From Pseudoduganella namucuonensis (GTDB lineage: Bacteria; Pseudomonadota; Gammaproteobacteria; Burkholderiales; Burkholderiaceae_D): DNA of 64,000 nucleotides. Position 1 is the stretch's first letter. Each line of letters opens with the position of its first letter. The translations under genes and the position numbers were made by a program. Shown piece after piece: positions 25,743 to 34,825 of the stretch. Location of the stretch: contig NZ_FPBO01000018.1 of assembly GCF_900116645.1 (NCBI RefSeq), positions 62,001-126,000 on the forward strand, read 5' to 3'. The notes beneath the pieces were generated by a model, which worked only from the letters and a program-made list of their open reading frames with translations, had not been told where the DNA came from and did not search any database.

Positions 25743-26570
25743 ATGCATCCAACCATACCGATCGCCGTCGTCAATCCACAACGCCCGGGCGCCCGGGCCG
25801 AGGTGCGCTGCGGCCTGTGCAGCTTCAACAAACTGTGCCTGCCCCAGGGCCTGGACGAGCACGACATGGGTCGCCTGGACCAGATCATCGTGCGCCGCCG
25901 CCGCGTGCTGCGCGACGAGAGCCTGTACGCCATGGGCCAGTCCTTCCACAGCCTGTACGCGGTGCGGCTGGGCCATTTCAAGACGGCCCAGGTCAACCGC
26001 CGCGGCGAGCAGCAGATCACCGGCTTCCACATGGCCGGCGACCTGCTGGGCATGGAGGCCATCGGCAGCGGCCAGCACAGCTGCGCCGCCGTGGCGCTGG
26101 AGGACAGCGAGGTGTGCGAGATCCCGTTCGCGCGCCTGCAGGAACTGGTGCTGCAGGTGCCGCCGCTGATGCAGCATTTCCACCGCACCATGGCGCGCGA
26201 GATCCAGCGCGAGCAGTCGGTGATGCTGTTCCTGGGCAATATGCGGGCCGAGCAGCGCCTGGCGCTGTTCCTGCTCAGCATGGGCGCGCGCTACGCGGCG
26301 CGCGGCTACTCGCCGGCCAGCTTCCAGTTGCGCATGTCGCGCGAGGACATCGGCGGCTACCTGGGCCTGACCATCGAGAGCGTCAGCCGCCTGCTGGCGC
26401 GCTTCCGCAAGCAGGGCTGGATCAGCCTGGACAAGCGCGAGGTCAGCCTGCTCGACCTCGCCGGGCTGGAGCGGTTGTCGCTGGGCGTGGCGGGCGAGGC
26501 GGAGGACGGCGGCGTCGGCGGCGGCGAGGCCGGCAACCAGCCGGACTACGCCGCGCCGCGCGCGGCCTGA
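25743..26570 (+). CDS. fnr: FNR-type oxygen-responsive transcription factor
   Basis: The 275-residue protein carries Cys23, Cys26 and Cys32 (C-x2-C-x5-C) and Cys125, which line up with the four [4Fe-4S] ligands of E. coli FNR (20, 23, 29, 122). The recognition helix reads T-I-E-S-V-S-R-L-L, with the Glu, Ser and Arg that read TTGAT. It is therefore a true FNR and not a Dnr/FixK variant without cluster. The C-terminal 30 residues are an unusual Gly/Ala-rich extension. AGGAG precedes the ATG. Matching TTGATNNNNRTCAA boxes occur in several nearby promoters. Confidence 0.93.
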   Translation: MHPTIPIAVVNPQRPGARAEVRCGLCSFNKLCLPQGLDEHDMGRLDQIIVRRRRVLRDESLYAMGQSFHSLYAVRLGHFKTAQVNRRGEQQITGFHMAGDLLGMEAIGSGQHSCAAVALEDSEVCEIPFARLQELVLQVPPLMQHFHRTMAREIQREQSVMLFLGNMRAEQRLALFLLSMGARYAARGYSPASFQLRMSREDIGGYLGLTIESVSRLLARFRKQGWISLDKREVSLLDLAGLERLSLGVAGEAEDGGVGGGEAGNQPDYAAPRAA

Positions 26571-26605
26571 ATGGCCCCCGCCCGCGGCGACCAGGCGGAG
26601 CTGTC

Positions 26606-28156
26606 GTGAGCGCGCGCGAAGCGGAGCCGGCCATGCCCGCCGCGGGACCCACGGCGCGGCTGCGCCGGCTTGGCATCGAGGCCTGCCAGCAGCCGGTGGC
26701 CTACCTCCGCGGCGACAGCGCCGTGTGCAAGTCGGAGGGCTTCGGGTCGCGCTCGCGGCTCGAGTTGTGGCACGGCGGGCGTTGCGTCACCGCCACCTTG
26801 AACGTGCTGCTGCACGGCGCCGGCCTGGCCCTGCTGGAACCGGACGAGATCGGCCTGTCCGAGGCCGCCTGGCGCGCCCTGGGCGCTGCGGACGGGGCCG
26901 CGCTGCGGCTGCGCCACGCCGCGCCGCCGCCATCCTTTTCCGCGGTGCGCGGCAAGATCCACGGGCGTCCCTTCGGCGCCGACGCGGCCGCGCGCATCGT
27001 CGGCGACGTCGCCGCCGGGCGCTACGCCGACATCGAGCTGGCCGCGCTGGTGGCGGCGTGCTCCGGCCAGCGCCTCGACGCGGCCGAGACCGCCGCGCTG
27101 TCGAGCGCCATGGTGGACGCCGGACAGCGCCTGCGCTGGGACGCGCCGGTGGTGGCCGACAAACACTGCGTGGGCGGCCTGCCCGGCAACCGGACCACGC
27201 TGCTGGTGGTGCCCATCGTGGCCGCCTGCGGCGTGCTGATCCCCAAGACCTCGTCGCGCGCCATCACCTCGCCGGCCGGCACCGCCGACACCATGGAGAC
27301 GCTGGCGCCGGTGGCGCTGGACCTGCCCGCCCTGCGCCGCGTGCTCGAACGCGAGGGGGGCTGCGTGGCCTGGGGCGGGACCATGGCGCTCAGTCCGGTG
27401 GACGACATGCTGATCCGCGTGGAGCGCCCGCTGGGACTGGACAGCGACGGCCTGATGGTGGCCTCCATCCTGTCCAAGAAGGTGGCCGCCGGCGCCACCC
27501 ACGTGCTGATCGACATGCCGGTCGGGCGCACGGCCAAGGTGCGTTCGCCGGAGGAGGCCGGCGCGCTGGCGCGGCGGCTGTCGGCGGTGGCGCGCCACTT
27601 CGGGCTGAAGCTGGCGGTGCAACTGACCGACGGCGCGCAACCGGTGGGGCGCGGCATCGGCCCCGCGCTGGAGGCGCGCGACGTGCTGGCCGTGCTGCGC
27701 GGCGAGCCCGGCGCGCCGGACGACCTGCGCCGGCGCGCGCTGCTGCTGGCCGGCGGCGTGCTGGAGCTGGCCGGCAGGGCGGCGCCCGGCGCCGGCCTGG
27801 CGCTGGCCGCCGCGACCCTGGCCGGCGGCGCCGCCTGGACCAAGTTCCAGGCCATCTGCGCGGCCCAGGGCGGCATGCGCGAGCCGCCGCGGGCGCGCTA
27901 CACGCGCGCCGTGTGCGCGGCCCACGCCGGCACGGTGGTGGCGGTGGACAACCGGGTCCTGGCGCGCGTGGCCAGGCTGGCCGGCGCGCCCGGGGCGCCG
28001 GCCGCCGGGCTGGAATTCCACGCGCCGCTGGGCACGCCGGTCGCGGTCGGCCAGCCGCTGCTGACCCTGCACGCCGAGTCGCCCGGCGAACTGGCCTACG
28101 CGCTGGCCTACGCCGAGTCCCAGGACAACCTGGTGACGATCGCGGCCTCCGCATGA
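26606..28156 (+). CDS. Thymidine-phosphorylase-family enzyme, AMP-phosphorylase-like
   Basis: The 516-residue cytoplasmic protein has an N-terminal extra domain (about 1-100) and then the nucleoside-phosphorylase core with D-K-H-C-V-G-G-L-P-G-N-R-T-T and S-S-R-A-I-T-S-P-A-G-T-A-D-T-M-E. This is the pattern of archaeal-type AMP phosphorylases, which cleave a nucleoside 5'-monophosphate with phosphate, rather than of DeoA. The C-terminal PYNP domain is complete. It starts with GTG after GGAG, 35 bases after fnr. Bacterial members are common in low-oxygen loci; a role in nucleotide salvage under energy shortage is inference. Confidence 0.83.
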   Translation: MSAREAEPAMPAAGPTARLRRLGIEACQQPVAYLRGDSAVCKSEGFGSRSRLELWHGGRCVTATLNVLLHGAGLALLEPDEIGLSEAAWRALGAADGAALRLRHAAPPPSFSAVRGKIHGRPFGADAAARIVGDVAAGRYADIELAALVAACSGQRLDAAETAALSSAMVDAGQRLRWDAPVVADKHCVGGLPGNRTTLLVVPIVAACGVLIPKTSSRAITSPAGTADTMETLAPVALDLPALRRVLEREGGCVAWGGTMALSPVDDMLIRVERPLGLDSDGLMVASILSKKVAAGATHVLIDMPVGRTAKVRSPEEAGALARRLSAVARHFGLKLAVQLTDGAQPVGRGIGPALEARDVLAVLRGEPGAPDDLRRRALLLAGGVLELAGRAAPGAGLALAAATLAGGAAWTKFQAICAAQGGMREPPRARYTRAVCAAHAGTVVAVDNRVLARVARLAGAPGAPAAGLEFHAPLGTPVAVGQPLLTLHAESPGELAYALAYAESQDNLVTIAASA

Positions 28157-28292
28157 GGGGGAGCCGCGGCCCGGCCGAACGTTTTCGTTGATTCCGGGTC
28201 GAAGTGTCGGCGCGTGGCGCGCAACCGCCGCGGCGCCGGCACGCCATTGGGCACACGCGCGGCCATCCGCGCCCACCGCGAAGAGCAGAACC

Positions 28293-28559
28293 ATGGACCG
28301 TCACGAACACCAGGCGCCGGCCAGTCCGCCGCCGACACCGGCGCCCGGCGCCGCGGCGGTCTACACCTGTCCGATGCACCCCGGGATACGACGGGACCGG
28401 CCGGGAAGCTGCCCCAGGTGCGGCATGGCCCTGGAGCCGCTGACGCCGGGGCCCGGCGCCGCCGACGACGCGGAACTGCGCGACCTCGGCCGGCGCTTTT
28501 GGGCCACCTTGCCGCTGACGGCCGCCGGGACGGCCGCGCCGGCAATGGCCGGGCCATGA
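28293..28559 (+). pseudogene. Copper P-type ATPase, N-terminal remnant
   Basis: The 88-residue product contains the heavy-metal-binding segment Y-T-C-P-M-H-P-G-I-R-R-D, then G-S-C-P-R-C-G-M-A-L-E-P, and reaches R-R-F-W-A-T-L-P-L-T, the start of the first membrane helix of CopA-type pumps. It stops there, whereas the family is about 700 to 800 residues long. The rest of the pump is absent. The gene is therefore a truncated relic, though the metal-binding domain could still be made. A Met/His-rich periplasmic protein follows. Confidence 0.8.
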
Positions 28560-28594
28560 TTTAACCGTTCGCAACGCACACCAGGAGAATCGAA

Positions 28595-29011
28595 ATGAAA
28601 ACCACATTCCTCGCGGCCGCGGCCGCGGCCATGCTCGGCCTGGCCGGCGCCGCCATCGCGGCGCCGGACGAGGCGCAGCGCCAAGCCATCCAACGCGCCA
28701 TGGCCGCCAAGGACAAACTGCGCGAGGCGGAGGCGGCCAAGGGCGCCGAGCGCGCCAAATTGATGGGCGAGCATATGCGGATGATGAAGGAGGTCATGGA
28801 CGGGATGCGCGCGATGGAGCCGCGCCCCGGGACCACCGTGCAGGAGCGCGAGGAATGGATGAGGGAACACCAGCAACTGATGCGGCAAATGATGGATCAG
28901 ATGATGGCCGAGCATCACATGATGATGAAAGGACACGCGGACGGCAAGAAGCCGCACGACGCCGAAAAAAGGGACGGCCAGCAGAAGGATGGGCCGGAAC
29001 ACAAGCATTGA
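28595..29011 (+). CDS. Met/His-rich exported protein, possible metal binder
   Basis: The 138-residue protein has a signal peptide ending near A-I-A-A and a long helical, charged mature part rich in Met (clusters M-M-K, M-M-D-Q-M-M and H-H-M-M-M-K). It ends in a Lys/His-rich tail. This composition suits periplasmic copper binding, and the neighbouring remnant of a copper ATPase supports that, but no family is certain. CAGGAG precedes the ATG with good spacing. Confidence 0.65.
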   Translation: MKTTFLAAAAAAMLGLAGAAIAAPDEAQRQAIQRAMAAKDKLREAEAAKGAERAKLMGEHMRMMKEVMDGMRAMEPRPGTTVQEREEWMREHQQLMRQMMDQMMAEHHMMMKGHADGKKPHDAEKRDGQQKDGPEHKH

Positions 29012-29076
29012 ACCGGCCGACGAGCCGATTCCTCCCTGACCTCCGCCGCCGCCGCAGCCACTCGACAGGATCAGCC

Positions 29077-30258
29077 ATGAAAACGCCCGCACGCCCGCTT
29101 GCCCGCCCCCTCGCGCTCGCGCTCGCTCTTGCGCTCCCGCTGCTTTTCGCGCCCGCAGCCCGGGAGGTCCACGCCGCGCCGCGCTACGCCATCACGCCGA
29201 CCGGGGCGCCCGGCGCGCCCCACGCGGACCTGGCCATCAACCGCGCCGGCGACATCGCCGGCACCGCCTTTGTCTTCAGCGGCGGCGTGTTGACCGGCCT
29301 GGGCCGGCTGGGCGGCGACTACGCCGAGGTGGGCGGCGTCAACGACGCCCGCGCGCTGACCGGCACCGTGTATTCGGGCTTCGCCCACGCGGAACCCTAC
29401 ATTTATCGGGACGGCGTGACGACGACGCTGGGCGCGTTGGGCTGGAACACCGGCCACGGCCACGCCATCAACAACAGCGGCATGGTGGCGGGCATGATCG
29501 ACACCAGCCCGTTCGACTATCCGAACCTGTTCGCCTTCGGCTTCGTCCACGCCGACGGCGTGACGCGGGCGCTGCCCACGCTGGGCGGCCGGCGCAGTTC
29601 GGCCAACGACATCAACGACGCCGGCGTCGCCGTCGGGATGTCGGACTACCCCGAGGGACGGGGCGCCAGCGCGGTGCGCTACGAGAACGGCGCCGTCACG
29701 GCGCTGGGAACGCTGCCGGGCAGCGAGGTGAGCGGCGCGAACGCCGTCAACGAGCGGGGCGACGCCGCCGGCCACGCGCTGGTGCGGCTGGGCGACGCCT
29801 ACTATTCTCGCGCGGTCCTGTTCTCCGGCGGCGAGGTGGTCGATCTGGGACTGCTGGGCGGCGCAGCCAACAACAGCGTCGCCCACGACATCAACATCTG
29901 GGGCGAGGTGGTCGGCACCGAGAGCGGTTTGCCCGGGAGCAGCACCGGCTTCCTGTATACGGAAGGCCGGCTGCTGGACTTGAACGCGGTGGTGGCGGCG
30001 CCGGGCGGCTGGACCATCGCCGGCGCCCGCGGCATCAACGACCGGCACCAGATCGCAGCCTGGGGATGCGACGCGGCGGGCTGCCAGGCCTTGTTGCTCA
30101 GCCCGCTCCATACCCGAGCCGCGGGCCTGGCTGATGCTGCTGGGCGGCCTGGGCGTCGTCCTGGCCGGCCGCGGGCGGCGGCCGGGCGAATTCGCCACCT
30201 GTTTCAAAGGCTTAACTTTCTTCGTCGAACGCCCGGCATTGCGCGTGGTGGCCGCTAG
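29077..30258 (+). pseudogene. HAF-repeat protein with PEP-CTERM tail out of frame
   Basis: The frame begins with an export signal and encodes a beta-propeller-like series of about seven HAF-type repeats (x-x-G-D-I-A-G-x, L-G-x-L-G-G, A-x-D-I-N-x-x-G). Near 30109 the frame changes. The other frame continues with P-E-P-R-A-W-L-M-L-L-G-G-L-G-V-V-L-A-G-R-G-R-R, a typical PEP-CTERM sorting signal (P-E-P, hydrophobic helix, Arg cluster). In frame the tail is only Arg/Ala-rich, so exosortase sorting is lost. Past the tail the downstream GC content falls, suggesting a junction. Confidence 0.7.
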
Positions 30259-31871
30259 AGAGGCACGGAGCCTATCGAGACCGGAACAAAGCGCCTTGCC
30301 GCATGCGACGGCGCAACGGTAGTCGCATGTGTAAGGTTGAGCTTAAACACGCTCACAACTTGAGCCAGGCTGCCTGCCTGATCCTGTAGCGAGCCAGCGG
30401 CGGCGGCGGCTTCTTCCACCAGGGCTGCATTTTGCTGGGTGACTTCATCCATCTGTGCAATGGCGTGATTGATCTGCTCGATACCCGAGGTCTGCTCCTG
30501 GCTGGCCGCGGTGATCTCGCCCATGATATCGGTCACGCTCTTGATGCTCTCGACGATGGCCTGCATGGTCGATCCGGCCTGATCGACCAGCTTGGCGCCG
30601 ATATCGACTTTTTCCACGGAATCCCCAATCAAGGTCTTGATTTCCTTGGCGGCGGCGGCTGAGCGTTGCGCCAGGTTGCGAACCTCGCTGGCGACGACGG
30701 CGAAACCTCGGCCTTGCTCCCCGGCGCGCGCCGCTTCGACCGCCGCATTGAGCGCCAGGATATTGGTCTGGAATGCGATGCCGTCGATCACGCCGATGAT
30801 GTCGACGATTTTCTTGGACGATGCGTTAATCGACTCCATGGTATCGACGACTTGCGACACGACTGCGCCACCCTTGACGGCAACCTCAGAAGCCGATATC
30901 GCCAGCTGGTTGGCTTGGCGCGCATTGTCGGCATTCTGCTTGACGGTCGAGGTCATTTCTTCCATCGAGGACGCGGTTTCTTCCAGCGAACTGGCTTGCT
31001 GCTCGGTGCGGGACGACAAGTCAAGGTTGCCACTAGCAATCTGCTTGGACGCGGTGGCGATGGTGTCGGTGCCGGTGCGCACCTGACCGACGATATTGAC
31101 CAGGCTGTCGTTCATTTCCTTCAGCGCTTGCAGCAGTTGACCGGCTTCATCCTTGCGGCTCACCTCGATGCGACTGGTCAGGTCGCCGCGCGCTACGGTT
31201 TGTGCGACTTTGACCGCCTCGCTCATTGGACGTGTGACACTGCGCGTAATCACCAACGCGACCAGGCCGGCGAGCACAAGCGTGATGGACGTGACCGCAA
31301 CGATCAAGGTGCGTGTCGCCAGATAGACTTCATCCGCGTTCGCCCCTCCCTCGTCCATCTGCTCAGACTGAAACTTCGCCATCGCATCCAGCGCAGCCCA
31401 GTAGGCATTGTTGGTCGCCGCGAAATCGTTGCGCAAGAATTCGGCTGCCGCATCTTTGTCGGATTTCGCTAACGCGTACAGCTTGTCGTACTTTGGATCG
31501 AGCAATGCGCGCTTATCCATGATCTCTTTGAAAAGCTGCTTGCCTTTCTCGGTACTAATCAGTTTTTCCATTTTCGCGAGATCTTCGACAATCTTGGGAC
31601 GATTCGTGCTCTCGACGATCCTCTTGAATTTCTCGGCTTCCTCGTCGCTGGCGGAAAGCAACATGCTGCGCAACATCCGTCCATTGTCAATCGTGAGTGT
31701 AATCGTGTCATTGGCCAACAAGACCTTCGGATAGCGGTCTTTCATGATGAGATTCATTCCATCATTCATTGCGCCGAGCCGCGACACGCTCATGATAGAG
31801 AGGCCGAGCATAAACGCAACGATCGCGCCAAAGCCCAATCCCAGACGCACGCCTATCTTTAAATTTTTCAT
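30255..31871 (-). CDS. Methyl-accepting chemotaxis protein
   Basis: The 538-residue receptor has an N-terminal membrane helix (about 9-31), a periplasmic four-helix-bundle sensor region (about 32-190), a second helix (about 192-213), HAMP and the cytoplasmic signalling hairpin, whose tip reads D-G-I-A-F-Q-T-N-I-L-A-L-N-A-A-V-E-A-A-R-A-G-E-Q. There is no CheR-binding pentapeptide at the C-terminus. ATG-AAA after GGGAGG was taken as start. It lies 52 bases after cheW in the same operon. Base composition is lower in GC than the surroundings, so it may have been acquired. Confidence 0.92.
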   Translation of the reverse strand: MKNLKIGVRLGLGFGAIVAFMLGLSIMSVSRLGAMNDGMNLIMKDRYPKVLLANDTITLTIDNGRMLRSMLLSASDEEAEKFKRIVESTNRPKIVEDLAKMEKLISTEKGKQLFKEIMDKRALLDPKYDKLYALAKSDKDAAAEFLRNDFAATNNAYWAALDAMAKFQSEQMDEGGANADEVYLATRTLIVAVTSITLVLAGLVALVITRSVTRPMSEAVKVAQTVARGDLTSRIEVSRKDEAGQLLQALKEMNDSLVNIVGQVRTGTDTIATASKQIASGNLDLSSRTEQQASSLEETASSMEEMTSTVKQNADNARQANQLAISASEVAVKGGAVVSQVVDTMESINASSKKIVDIIGVIDGIAFQTNILALNAAVEAARAGEQGRGFAVVASEVRNLAQRSAAAAKEIKTLIGDSVEKVDIGAKLVDQAGSTMQAIVESIKSVTDIMGEITAASQEQTSGIEQINHAIAQMDEVTQQNAALVEEAAAAAGSLQDQAGSLAQVVSVFKLNLTHATTVAPSHAARRFVPVSIGSVPL

Positions 31872-31923
31872 TGTCATCCCCTCCCTTGAAGAAATTCTTC
31901 TTGTGCGGCTGGGCACGTCACTC

Positions 31924-32439
31924 CTACGCAGCCAGTCTGTCGATCAAACCTATCTCGGTGGATGACATCAGCCTGTCGATATCGGTCAGGATCAACATAC
32001 GCTCTTCCACCACGCCGAGGCCGGTCATGTAATCGACATCGAACTCGGATCCCATGTCGGGTGCCGGTCTGATTTGCTCGTCCGTTAGGGTGATGACATC
32101 CGACACACTATCGACCACCATGCCCATCACGCGGCCGCCGATGTTGAGGATGATGACGACCGTGAACTGGTCATAGCTCGGGGTGCCCAGATTGAATTTG
32201 ATGCGCATGTCGATGATCGGCACGATGATGCCGCGCAGATTGACGACGCCCTTGATGAATTCGGGCGCGTTGGCGATCCGGGTCACGGCTTCGTAGCCGC
32301 GCAACTCCTGAACCTTCTGGATGTCGATGCCGTATTCTTCCTCGCCCAGGGTAAAGGCGAGAAATTCGAGGGCCTTGGAAGGCACCCGCGATTCATCCGC
32401 AGAACTGGCTATGGGTGCAACGTTTTGTACCGTACTCAC
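31924..32439 (-). CDS. cheW: Chemotaxis scaffold protein CheW
   Basis: The 171-residue protein has the CheW fold: F-L-A-F-T-L-G-E-E-E-Y-G-I-D, then the N-L-R-G-I-I-V-P-I-I-D core, then V-V-D-S-V-S-D-V. It couples receptors to the CheA kinase. GTG start follows AGGAG by six bases. It precedes the chemoreceptor gene and shares its lower GC content. No cheA, cheY, cheB or cheR is in the window, so this pair must use the main chemotaxis machinery. Confidence 0.92.
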   Translation of the reverse strand: MSTVQNVAPIASSADESRVPSKALEFLAFTLGEEEYGIDIQKVQELRGYEAVTRIANAPEFIKGVVNLRGIIVPIIDMRIKFNLGTPSYDQFTVVIILNIGGRVMGMVVDSVSDVITLTDEQIRPAPDMGSEFDVDYMTGLGVVEERMLILTDIDRLMSSTEIGLIDRLAA

Positions 32440-33037
32440 TCAAAACTCCTTTGAAAAATGGGAACGTGCTTTGAAAATCGATTGCGGATAGGCGTCATTG
32501 ACCTGTCGCCGGTCGCCTACGGAAAGGAGGAAGCGTGCCGGCACAATCGCCGAAGAGGTAAATCATTGAAAGCCACAAGCCGGTCGAAGGTACGGGGTAC
32601 CGTCCGAGTTCGAATCCGATGCCCCGATGGGCGAGATCTACGCGCGAGCGGAGAAGGATATTCGTGACCAAATTTGCCAACAATCAAACGATCGCGATAC
32701 GCGGGCTCGCCGGTTCGGATCGATCAAGCCCATGCGGCCAGTGCAACGGGGCGCGCAACGGGCGGGCTTGCGCAATATATTTTCCACGCATCAACCTTTA
32801 TTTTTTTTGAATGAAGCAATGCACACGCCGGATTCTCAAACCGGAACTCTAATGCAATATTTCCAAGAAAAATATCAGCGAATCCCTGAATTCCCATAAG
32901 GAAATCCTGACCCGGTAAAGGGCGAAGCCACAATTTGAAGACATTTAGCTTTGCCGCGGTTCTTGCAGTGGCGCAACACGCCCTCCATCACCGCCGCCAC
33001 CTCTGACGAGGAGCGGCCGGCGGCCGGGCGGCGCCCG
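32440..33037. other. 598-base low-GC intergenic region
   Basis: This stretch between cheW and phaC (both read leftward) holds the cheW promoter and otherwise no recognisable gene. Base composition is clearly lower in GC than the flanks, with runs such as TTTATTTTTTTTG near 32800. Short open frames of 60 to 90 codons have no family resemblance or ribosome sites. It looks like the right edge of the chemotaxis block. Confidence 0.6.
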
Positions 33038-34825
33038 CTAGCGCTGCAGCACATAGGTGCCCGGCGCGGCGCCCAGGTCCGGGCCCATCGGCGGCGGCGG
33101 CGCCATCGGCCCGGCCTGCGCCGCCAGCCACGACTCCCACACCGGCCACCACGAGCCCTCGCCGCGTCGCGCCTGCGCCAGCCAGGCGTCGGCGTCGGCG
33201 TAGGGCGCGCCGGGAACGCGCCGCGCGATGCGGAACTCGCGGCCGGCGCGGCCGGGCGGCGACACCACGCCGGCGTTGTGGCCGCCCGTGGTCAGCAGGA
33301 AGGTGGCGTCGGTGCTGGTCTGCTGCAGCAGCTTGTAGACCGAGCGCCACGGCGCCACGTGGTCGGTGGTGGTGGCCACCGCCAGCACGGGCAGCTCCAG
33401 TTCGCCCAGCGACACCGGGCGCCCGTCGCACAGGTAGCGCCCGCGCGCCAGCTCGTTGTCCAGGAACAGGCGGCGCAGGTATTCGCTGTGCATGCGGCAG
33501 GGCATGCGGGTGGCGTCGGCGTTCCAGGCCATCAGGTCGGTCTCGGCCTGGGGCTCGTCGAGCAGGTAGTGGCGCAGCCGGCGCGACCAGATCAGGTCGT
33601 TCGAGCGCAGCATCTGGAAGGCGCCGGCCATTTGGCGCGTGTCCAGGTAGCCCTGTTCCCACATGCTCGCCTCCAGGAAGCTGACCTGGCTCTCGTCGAT
33701 GAACAGCGACAGTTCGCCCGGCTCGGTGAAATCGGTCTGCGCCGCCAGCAGCGTCATGCTGGCCAGCCGCTCGTCGCCGTCGCGCGCCATGGCGGCCGCC
33801 GCGATCGCCAGCAAGGTGCCGCCCAGGCAATAGCCGGCGGCGTTGACGCGGGCCGCTCCCGTGATGCGAGCGACCTCGGCCAGCGCGGCCATCACGCCGT
33901 CGCACCGGTAGTCCTCCAGCGACAGGTCGCGGTCGCCGGCGTCCGGGTTCTTCCACGAGATCATGAACACCGTGTGGCCACGCTCGACCAGGTAGCGCAC
34001 CAGCGAATTGTGCGGCGACAGGTCGAGGATGTAGTACTTCATGATCCAGGCCGGCACGATCAGCAGGGGCCGCGCGTGGGCGCGCTCGCCGGCGGGCGCG
34101 TATTGCAGCAGTTCGATCAGACGGTTGCGGAACACCACGCGTCCCGGCGTGGCCGCCACCTCCGCGCCGGGACGGAAGCGCTCGCTGCCGCCGCTCTGCT
34201 GGCGCCGCCAGTCCGCCAGCGCGGCGGCCGCGCCGTTCACCAGGTTGGCGCCGCCGCGGCGCATGGTCTCGTCCAGCACCACGGGGTTGGTGAGCACGAA
34301 GTTGGACGGGGCCAGCATGTCCAGGAACTGGCGCACGGTGAAATTGACGATGTCCTCGTGGTGCCGCGAGACGCCGCGCACGCCGGTGGTGGCGATGTGC
34401 CACCACTGCTGCTGCAGCAGGAAGGCCTGCGCCAGCAGGTCGTAGGGCGCGCGCCGCCAGGCGGGATCGGAAAAGCGCTGGTCCTGCGGCAGCGGTTCGA
34501 CGCCGGACTCGGCCTCGCCGGACTCGCCCGCCTCGCCGGCCAAGGCCGGATGCAGGGCGTAGCGCTGCCAGCGCATCAGCTTGCGCACCGCCTTGCCGGC
34601 CAGCTCGGCGCGCTTGGAGGGCGACAGCGCCAGGTGCGCCAGCCAGTCGGCGTACGCCAGGCCCACGCCCACCGGCGACAGGTGGCCGGTGGCCTTGCCC
34701 AGCCAGGCGTTCAGCAACAGGTCCCAGTGCGCCCACTCGCGCTGGCGCGTGGCGTCCTTCCCGTGGTCCTGCCAGGCGCTGGCCGCGCGTTCGACCGGCG
34801 CGGCGGCGGGTTCGGGCGCGTTCAT
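33038..34825 (-). CDS. phaC: Class I poly(3-hydroxyalkanoate) synthase
   Basis: The 595-residue enzyme polymerises 3-hydroxyacyl-CoA into storage granules. The lipase-box-like G-Y-C333-L-G-G holds the catalytic Cys, matching Cys319 of Cupriavidus PhaC. The later D-H-V-A-P-W and G-G-H-N-A-G-V segments give the Asp and His of the triad. The size is that of class I. Its ATG overlaps the stop of the upstream Usp gene (ATGA). With hemerythrin and Usp it forms a low-oxygen operon. No phaA, phaB or phasin is beside it, so this is probably an accessory synthase. Confidence 0.93.
   Translation of the reverse strand: MNAPEPAAAPVERAASAWQDHGKDATRQREWAHWDLLLNAWLGKATGHLSPVGVGLAYADWLAHLALSPSKRAELAGKAVRKLMRWQRYALHPALAGEAGESGEAESGVEPLPQDQRFSDPAWRRAPYDLLAQAFLLQQQWWHIATTGVRGVSRHHEDIVNFTVRQFLDMLAPSNFVLTNPVVLDETMRRGGANLVNGAAAALADWRRQQSGGSERFRPGAEVAATPGRVVFRNRLIELLQYAPAGERAHARPLLIVPAWIMKYYILDLSPHNSLVRYLVERGHTVFMISWKNPDAGDRDLSLEDYRCDGVMAALAEVARITGAARVNAAGYCLGGTLLAIAAAAMARDGDERLASMTLLAAQTDFTEPGELSLFIDESQVSFLEASMWEQGYLDTRQMAGAFQMLRSNDLIWSRRLRHYLLDEPQAETDLMAWNADATRMPCRMHSEYLRRLFLDNELARGRYLCDGRPVSLGELELPVLAVATTTDHVAPWRSVYKLLQQTSTDATFLLTTGGHNAGVVSPPGRAGREFRIARRVPGAPYADADAWLAQARRGEGSWWPVWESWLAAQAGPMAPPPPMGPDLGAAPGTYVLQR

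Noticed and set aside
30134..30322. Separate small gene beginning with M-L-L-G-G-L.
   Set aside because: It is the displaced PEP-CTERM tail of the HAF-repeat gene, not a gene of its own.
32627..32899. A 90-codon open frame in the low-GC gap.
   Set aside because: It has no ribosome site, no family resemblance and an improbable composition for a protein.
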